Of a stretch of 11,021 bases of DNA, positions 6,992 through 11,021 are shown piece after piece (position 1 is the stretch's first letter; every line of letters starts with the position of its first letter). The stretch comes from Actinomycetota bacterium (GTDB lineage: Bacteria > Actinomycetota > Actinomycetes > Nanopelagicales > Nanopelagicaceae): assembly GCA_009698975.1 (NCBI GenBank), contig WLPB01000016.1:1-11021 (forward strand), given 5' to 3'. The position numbers and the translations under genes are program-made. The notes beneath the pieces were generated by a model. It saw only the letters and a program-made list of their open reading frames with translations. It made no database searches and was not told where the DNA came from.

Positions 6992-8012
6992 AAAGAGTAG
7001 CCCGCTGAGCTGGTGGTGTGCGTCCCATATGGCGATAACCAGCCTCAGTTGCAACGCGTCCTCGTGGAGTACGGGCCATCAGGCCATTTCTGACTAAGAA
7101 TGGCTCAGCGACAGATTCAACTGTCTCGCTCTCTTCGCCTACCGCAATGGCTAAAGTGGAAAGTCCAACGGGGCCACCAGCAAATCGATCAATAAGGGCA
7201 ATCATGACAGCGCGATCGAGGCGATCAAGGCCGATTTCATCGACCTCATACATCGTCAGTGCATCCAGTGCATGCTGGTGAGACAGTGACGAGGAACCAT
7301 TTACCTGGGCAAAGTCACGGACGCGACGAAGAAGGCGATTGGCAATGCGAGGCGTTCCTCGAGAACGTCCTGCGATTTCACTGAGCGCTTGTGAATGAAT
7401 ATCTAACCCCAAGAGAGCTGCACTACGTGCGACCACGCTCTCTAGTTCTGTGCTTTCGTAATAATCGAGGTGTGCGGTGAATCCAAATCGATCGCGAAGT
7501 GGAGAAGGAAGAAGACCCGCGCGAGTGGTTGCACCAACTAAAGTGAAATGCGGCAACTGCAAAGGAATAGAGGTTGCACCTGGTCCTTTGCCGACGATGA
7601 CATCTACTCGGAAATCTTCCATTGCCAGATATAAGAGTTCTTCAGCTGGACGAGAGAGGCGATGAATTTCGTCGAAGAAAAGAATCTCTCCTTCAACCAA
7701 CGAAGAAAGTATCGCTGCTAGATCTCCAGCATGTGTAATCGCAGGACCGCTCGTAATGCGAATTGGTGCACCCATCTCTGCTGCCAGAATCATTGCAAGA
7801 GTGGTTTTTCCCAGACCTGGTGGGCCCGAGAGAAGGATGTGATCGGCTGATGCGCCGCGAGACTTCGCTGCTTGAAGCAAAACTGTCAGCTGATCACGAA
7901 CTCTATGTTGGCCAATGAATTCATCAAGAGATTTTGGACGGAGTGCAAGTTCGGCAGCAGATTCTTCTCCGCCAGTGCGTTCGCGCTCTGGATCAACAAT
8001 TCGCTCTGTCAT
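6972..8012 (-). CDS. ruvB: Holliday junction branch migration ATPase RuvB
   Basis: A 346-residue AAA+ motor that forms hexamers on RuvA-bound Holliday junctions and drives branch migration during recombinational repair. Visible motifs are Walker A GPPGLGKT (63-70), Walker B FFDEIH (112-117), sensor 1 GATTR (160-164), the arginine-finger region RDRF (173-176) and the sensor 2 segment [13 protein letters not shown] (218-230). A winged-helix DNA-binding domain follows at about 255-335, with RTPRGR at 314-319. Length and order are normal for the family. The ATG overlaps the ruvA stop by 4 bp (ATGA), so translation is coupled to ruvA; only a weak GGAA precedes the start. The 3' end carries the predicted secD promoter. 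Confidence 0.97.
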   Translation of the reverse strand: MTERIVDPERERTGGEESAAELALRPKSLDEFIGQHRVRDQLTVLLQAAKSRGASADHILLSGPPGLGKTTLAMILAAEMGAPIRITSGPAITHAGDLAAILSSLVEGEILFFDEIHRLSRPAEELLYLAMEDFRVDVIVGKGPGATSIPLQLPHFTLVGATTRAGLLPSPLRDRFGFTAHLDYYESTELESVVARSAALLGLDIHSQALSEIAGRSRGTPRIANRLLRRVRDFAQVNGSSSLSHQHALDALTMYEVDEIGLDRLDRAVMIALIDRFAGGPVGLSTLAIAVGEESETVESVAEPFLVRNGLMARTPRGRVATEAGYRHMGRTPPAQRATLFDTQAE

Positions 8013-8614
8013 CGTTTTCCGCTCTGAAGAGTCAGCTTGAGTAACTCTGTGACGTCAAGGGTTGCTGAATCAATTCCAGATTGTGCAAGATGGGCAAATG
8101 TTGCATTGATGGCATTATCTGATTCTCGACTTGTGAATCCCAAACCAGTGAGAGCAGAGAGAAGTTGCTCGCGAATCGGTGAATTACCTTGAACTCTGCT
8201 TGCGGGAGAGATCTCGCCAATGAGCTTGCCCTTAAGTTCGAGCACCAATCGCTGCGCACCCTTCTTGCCAATTCCAGGCACCTTTTCAATTACTCCTAAA
8301 TCTTCGTGTGCAATTGCAGTTGCAAGATCGGCACTCGTCAATGCACCGGTAATTGCGAGAGCAACTTTTGGGCCAATACCACTCACTGTTTGCAGAACTT
8401 CATACAAGTCGCGTTCATTAGCATCAAGGAATCCGAAGAGAGTTAATGAATCTTCTCTGACAACGAGAGATGTAAAGATCATTGCCTCAGAACCGATAGT
8501 GAGCCGACTCGATGTTCGAGGCGTAATGAGAACTAAGTACCCGACTCCATTTACATCTATGACGGTCTTATCTGAAGTCAGAGAGCGAATTGAGCCATTA
8601 AGGAGTGAAATCAT
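8009..8614 (-). CDS. ruvA: Holliday junction branch migration protein RuvA
   Basis: A 201-residue protein whose tetramers bind four-way DNA junctions and load RuvB. Domain I is an OB fold (about 1-63, with VNGVGY at 21-26 and [10 protein letters not shown] at 53-62). Domain II holds two helix-hairpin-helix motifs, SGIGPKVA (78-85) and [12 protein letters not shown] (112-123). Domain III, which contacts RuvB, is at about 147-195 with [10 protein letters not shown]. The start overlaps the ruvC stop as ATGA and lacks a Shine-Dalgarno sequence, so coupling to ruvC is likely. TAGACT lies 9 nt before the ATG inside ruvC, but without a recognisable -35 element. The stop in turn overlaps ruvB. Confidence 0.96.
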   Translation of the reverse strand: MISLLNGSIRSLTSDKTVIDVNGVGYLVLITPRTSSRLTIGSEAMIFTSLVVREDSLTLFGFLDANERDLYEVLQTVSGIGPKVALAITGALTSADLATAIAHEDLGVIEKVPGIGKKGAQRLVLELKGKLIGEISPASRVQGNSPIREQLLSALTGLGFTSRESDNAINATFAHLAQSGIDSATLDVTELLKLTLQSGKR

Positions 8615-9156
8615 GATTGGCGGAGTCTAGCAAGTCGGTCTTTCTCGGCCGCTACAGCAATAGCTATCTTGTTATTGCCGCTTCCTCTCCATGCGTGACA
8701 AATTGCCAACGCTAAAGAATCCGTAGCATCCACTGGCTTTGGAATCACATCGAGTCGAAGTATCTTTTTCACCATCTCAGCTACCTGCGCCTTATTGGCC
8801 CGCCCCGATCCAGTAACCGCCGCCTTAACTTCAGAGGGGGTGTGCATCGCAACAGGAATTCCTCGGCGCGCTGCGACCAGGAGAGCAATTCCCGATGCCT
8901 GAGCAGTTCCCATAACAGTACGGACATTGTGTTGCGCAAAAACTCTTTCCACCGCTACAACATCAGGCTCTGTTCGCTCAATCCACTCTTCAATCGAAGA
9001 TTCGAGCGCCATTAATCGTTGTTCAAGCGGCGAAGCAGCGGGAGTCAGAATTACGCCTACTTCGACCAAGCTAATGTCGCGACCACCTGCATGCGAGATA
9101 ACGCTGATCCCGCATCGGGTTAAACCTGGGTCTATTCCCATTACCTTGGTGGCCAT
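8611..9156 (-). CDS. ruvC: Crossover junction endodeoxyribonuclease RuvC
   Basis: A 181-residue resolvase that cuts Holliday junctions symmetrically, with an RNase H-like fold. All four catalytic acidic residues can be placed: D9 in GIDPG, E70 in AVERVF, and D143 and D146 in [15 protein letters not shown]. These correspond to D7, E66, D138 and D141 of the E. coli enzyme. The start at 9156 places GIDPG near the N-terminus as expected; the alternative M6 would leave only two residues before that motif. The ATG has no Shine-Dalgarno sequence, and TAGTCT ends 6 nt upstream, suggesting a leaderless transcript. It lies 32 bp downstream of yebC and begins the ruvCAB unit. Confidence 0.96.
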   Translation of the reverse strand: MATKVMGIDPGLTRCGISVISHAGGRDISLVEVGVILTPAASPLEQRLMALESSIEEWIERTEPDVVAVERVFAQHNVRTVMGTAQASGIALLVAARRGIPVAMHTPSEVKAAVTGSGRANKAQVAEMVKKILRLDVIPKPVDATDSLALAICHAWRGSGNNKIAIAVAAEKDRLARLRQS

Positions 9157-9168
9157 GGGGCAAGACTA
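9157..9168 (-). promoter_or_regulatory. Predicted -10 element for a leaderless ruvC transcript
   Basis: TAGTCT (9168-9163) fits TAnnnT and is followed by TGCCCC directly before the ATG. A transcript starting at the ATG would fit the lack of a ribosome site. The -35 region is poor: TAACCA at 17-bp spacing matches TTGACA at only 3 of 6 positions. Confidence is therefore lower than for secD. Confidence 0.45.
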
Positions 9169-9188
9169 GGCTCGCGTGTAGCTAATGG

Positions 9189-9941
9189 TTATGAAAGGCT
9201 CGCCATAACTTCATCTGATACATCAAAATTGGCGTAGACATTCTGCACATCGTCTAATTCTTCAATGGCATCAATGAGCTCGAAGACCTTTGTGGCGCCT
9301 TCGGCATCGAGTGGAATCATCATCGAAGGAAGAAACGATGAGTCCGCTGAATCGTAATCAATTCCTGCACTTTGCAGTGCAGTTCTAGCTTGTACAAGGT
9401 CTGCGGCCTCACACACAACTTCGAATGAATCGCCTAAATCATTGACCTCTTCGACGCCGGCATCAAGTGCCGCTTCGAGAATGGAATCTTCTGTTGCGCC
9501 CTTATCTTTGGAGACGATAATTACGCCTTTTCGATTGAAGAGATAGGCGACAGATCCAGGATCAGCCATAGTTCCGCCATTGCGAGTAACCGCAACTCTT
9601 ACCTCGGATGCGGCGCGATTTCGATTATCAGAAAGACACTCAATCATGAGAGCGACGCCATTGGGTCCGTAACCCTCATACATAATCGTTTGCCAGTCAG
9701 CGCCACCAGATTCAAGTCCAGCACCGCGCTTAACGGCGCGGTCAATATTATCGGCTGGCATCGAGTTCTTCTTCGCCTTGGCAATCGCGTCAAAGAGAGT
9801 TGGATTTCCTTCGATGTCTGGACCACCGTTGCGTGAGGCAACCTCAATCGCCTTAATCAGTTTTGCAAAATTCTTGGCGCGACGAGAGTCGATGATGGCC
9901 TTCTTATGTTTCGTCGTTGCCCATTTGGAATGGCCTGACAT
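9189..9941 (-). CDS. yebC: YebC/TACO1 family translation-associated protein
   Basis: A 250-residue cytoplasmic protein with the canonical N-terminus [14 protein letters not shown], a basic helical domain (about 1-75) and two alpha/beta domains, including [10 protein letters not shown] (106-115), [15 protein letters not shown] (121-135) and the near-terminal [15 protein letters not shown] (231-245). Length is typical of the family. Members were long annotated as transcriptional regulators; the mitochondrial homologue TACO1 is a translation activator, and recent work links bacterial YebC to relief of ribosome stalling at proline-rich stretches. A position between pdxT and ruvC is the standard actinobacterial context. 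The start is well supported by AAAGAGGTG 4 nt upstream. A near-perfect 13-bp tandem repeat lies just before that site. Confidence 0.95.
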   Translation of the reverse strand: MSGHSKWATTKHKKAIIDSRRAKNFAKLIKAIEVASRNGGPDIEGNPTLFDAIAKAKKNSMPADNIDRAVKRGAGLESGGADWQTIMYEGYGPNGVALMIECLSDNRNRAASEVRVAVTRNGGTMADPGSVAYLFNRKGVIIVSKDKGATEDSILEAALDAGVEEVNDLGDSFEVVCEAADLVQARTALQSAGIDYDSADSSFLPSMMIPLDAEGATKVFELIDAIEELDDVQNVYANFDVSDEVMASLS

Positions 9942-9945
9942 CTCG

Positions 9946-9954
9946 CACCTCTTT
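9946..9954 (-). promoter_or_regulatory. Shine-Dalgarno sequence of yebC
   Basis: AAAGAGGTG on the minus strand, 4 nt before the ATG (GAGG core about 6 nt away). It is the strongest ribosome site in the pdxS-relA cluster, and its AAAG is the end of the downstream copy of the 13-bp repeat. Confidence 0.75.
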
Positions 9955-9976
9955 ATATCTCGACTTTGTATCTCGA
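9951..9976 (-). repeat. 13-bp tandem repeat upstream of yebC
   Basis: Two adjacent copies, TCGAGATACAAAG (9976-9964) and TCGAGATATAAAG (9963-9951), read on the minus strand and differing at one base. They fill much of the 66-bp pdxT-yebC gap, which is otherwise AT-rich and has no clear terminator. Each copy includes a TAYAAA string resembling a -10 box, but no well-placed -35 element is evident. Confidence 0.8.
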
Positions 9977-10007
9977 ACTTATTATTACCAACTCGCAGAG
10001 AATATAG

Positions 10008-10574
10008 CTATTTACAGATCTCATCAAAGAAGTAGCGGTGAACGGTATGGTCCCCCGAAATTTCAGGGTGAAAGCTGGTAGCCAGAAGCTTGCCTTGACG
10101 CACCGCTACTGGATGACCGCTTGATTCTGCCAAGACTTCAACTTTATCCCCCCATGATTCAACCCAGGGAGCTCGAATAAATACCGCATTAAGCGGCTTG
10201 CTAGCGAAGTTAATCTCTCCTTCAAATGAATCAACTTGGCGTCCAAATGCGTTGCGACGAACGGTGATATCTAAACCACCGAAACCCTTCTGGTCTGCAA
10301 TCCCATCAAGAATTCGGTCTGCGAGAAGAATCATTCCCGCACATGAGCCATAAACCGGAAGGCCGGCTTGTATCGCCTTTTCAATTGGGGAGAAAAGTCC
10401 ATAGCTTTGCGCCAAGAGCGAGATAGTTGTTGACTCTCCCCCAGGCAGAATGAGCGCATCAATTGATGACAATTCTTCAGGACGCCTGATTGCAATCGCC
10501 GAGTGGCCTAAATCTTCGGAGAAGCGAATATGCTCACGAAAATCACCTTGTAGAGCTAATACGCCGATCTTCAT
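10008..10574 (-). CDS. pdxT: Pyridoxal 5'-phosphate synthase glutaminase subunit PdxT
   Basis: A 188-residue class I glutamine amidotransferase-like protein that releases ammonia from glutamine and passes it to PdxS for vitamin B6 synthesis. The catalytic triad is visible: C78 in GSCAGM, H169 and E171 in FHPEI. The N-terminal LALQGDFREH (6-15) and GGEST (45-49) are typical of PdxT and distinguish it from other glutaminases. Length is normal. The start is 12 bp after the pdxS stop and has no Shine-Dalgarno sequence, so expression is probably coupled to pdxS, consistent with the equimolar PdxS-PdxT complex known for the family. Confidence 0.96.
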   Translation of the reverse strand: MKIGVLALQGDFREHIRFSEDLGHSAIAIRRPEELSSIDALILPGGESTTISLLAQSYGLFSPIEKAIQAGLPVYGSCAGMILLADRILDGIADQKGFGGLDITVRRNAFGRQVDSFEGEINFASKPLNAVFIRAPWVESWGDKVEVLAESSGHPVAVRQGKLLATSFHPEISGDHTVHRYFFDEICK

Positions 10575-10586
10575 TGGAGAAGTGTT

Positions 10587-11021
10587 CTACCAACCACGTT
10601 CTGCTAAACGGTGTGGCGCGGGGATATCAGCGACATTAATTCCAACCATCGCTTCACCGAGTCCACGAGAAACCTCTGCAAGAACTTTTGGATCATCAAA
10701 GAAAGTTGTTGCCTTAACGCAAGCCGCCGCACGTTGTGCTGGATTTCCAGATTTGAAAATTCCAGAACCAACAAAGACTCCATCTGCACCCATCTGCATC
10801 ATGAGCGCTGCATCGGCAGGAGTTGCGATACCTCCAGCTGTAAAGAGCACAACGGGCAACTTGCCAGTTGCCGCTACCTCTTGCACTAGAGCGAAAGGCG
10901 CTTGCATCTCCTTTGCCGCTACATAGAGCTCATCTTCGCGCATTGTCGTGAGTCGACGAATTTCTCCGCCAATCTTGCGCATATGAGTCATAGCGTTTGA
11001 AACATCGCCAGTACCTGCTTC
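10587..11021 (-). CDS. pdxS: Pyridoxal 5'-phosphate synthase subunit PdxS, C-terminal half (cut by window edge)
   Basis: The last 144 codons are present; the frame is open to the window edge, so the methionine at 10991 is internal. PdxS builds pyridoxal 5'-phosphate from ribose 5-phosphate, glyceraldehyde 3-phosphate and ammonia, in a (beta/alpha)8 barrel that assembles as a dodecamer. Visible sequence begins with [15 protein letters not shown], then [20 protein letters not shown], the phosphate-binding loop FVGSGIFKS and the usual end AERGW. Both catalytic lysines (K81 and K149 in Bacillus subtilis numbering) should lie just outside the window. The sequence resembles mycobacterial PdxS closely, including GGEIRRLT. 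pdxT follows after 12 bp. Confidence 0.96.
   Translation of the reverse strand, partial: EAGTGDVSNAMTHMRKIGGEIRRLTTMREDELYVAAKEMQAPFALVQEVAATGKLPVVLFTAGGIATPADAALMMQMGADGVFVGSGIFKSGNPAQRAAACVKATTFFDDPKVLAEVSRGLGEAMVGINVADIPAPHRLAERGW

Noticed and set aside
8220..8630. 136-codon open frame on the plus strand opposite ruvA
   Set aside because: Antisense shadow of a well-identified gene, with no start signal or recognisable domain.
9168..9203. 8-bp direct repeat GCGAGCCT (minus strand) at the end of yebC and before the ruvC -10 element
   Set aside because: One copy encodes the end of YebC; an 8-mer repeat 28 bp apart is weak and has no symmetry or known operator match.
9942..10007. Possible LexA/SOS box upstream of yebC-ruvCAB
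   Set aside because: No GAAC-N4-GTTC-type motif is present here or just upstream of ruvC; only isolated half-site-like strings.
10450..10926. 158-codon open frame on the plus strand opposite pdxT and pdxS
   Set aside because: Spans two clearly identified minus-strand genes and their junction; low-complexity translation with no family match.
10989..10991. ATG as a possible start of a short PdxS-like protein
   Set aside because: The frame continues upstream to the window edge with conserved PdxS sequence (EAGTGD), so this methionine is internal and the gene is merely cut.

Overview
This window is a compact stretch of conserved housekeeping genes from an actinobacterium. The order on the minus strand is pdxS-pdxT-yebC-ruvC-ruvA-ruvB-secD-secF-relA, followed by a metallo-beta-lactamase-fold hydrolase and hisS, with a DUF349 gene facing relA on the plus strand. 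It closely matches the order I remember from Streptomyces and Mycobacterium. The intermediate base composition, very short gaps (mostly 4-bp overlaps to about 60 bp) and apparent loss of yajC, apt and a peptidyl-prolyl isomerase gene suggest a streamlined lineage such as the freshwater acI group (Nanopelagicales). That placement is inference; no rRNA or other taxonomic marker is present.

Right part (about 9190-11021): the C-terminal half of PdxS (cut by the window edge) and complete PdxT, which together make pyridoxal 5'-phosphate, then the translation-associated protein YebC. Middle (8009-9156): RuvC, RuvA and RuvB, the Holliday-junction resolvase and branch-migration motor, joined by two ATGA stop/start overlaps. 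Next (4341-6954): SecD and SecF, membrane partners of the Sec translocon, with no yajC before them. Then RelA (2167-4329), a bifunctional (p)ppGpp synthetase/hydrolase. The left end holds the DUF349 gene (839-2161), convergent with relA with only 5 bp between stops, and the divergent MBL hydrolase (60-713), followed 12 bp later by the first 15 codons of hisS.

The nine minus-strand genes from pdxS to relA have no gap above 66 bp and could be one long transcript. Several starts lack a Shine-Dalgarno sequence. Upstream of secD there is a promoter-like TCGACA / 17 bp / TAGACT arrangement ending 8 nt before the ATG, and ruvC has TAGTCT 6 nt before its ATG. Both suggest leaderless transcripts starting inside the cluster. 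Other starts (hisS, MBL, DUF349, secF, yebC) have clear Shine-Dalgarno sequences.

There is no gene-free stretch above 300 bases. The largest gaps are 714-838 (divergent promoter region) and 9942-10007 (upstream of yebC, containing a 13-bp tandem repeat). I see no mobile element, CRISPR array, tRNA or rRNA, and no convincing sign of a new multi-gene system. The points worth a second look are the leaderless-type starts, the missing genes of the locus, the DUF349-relA arrangement and a few small repeats.
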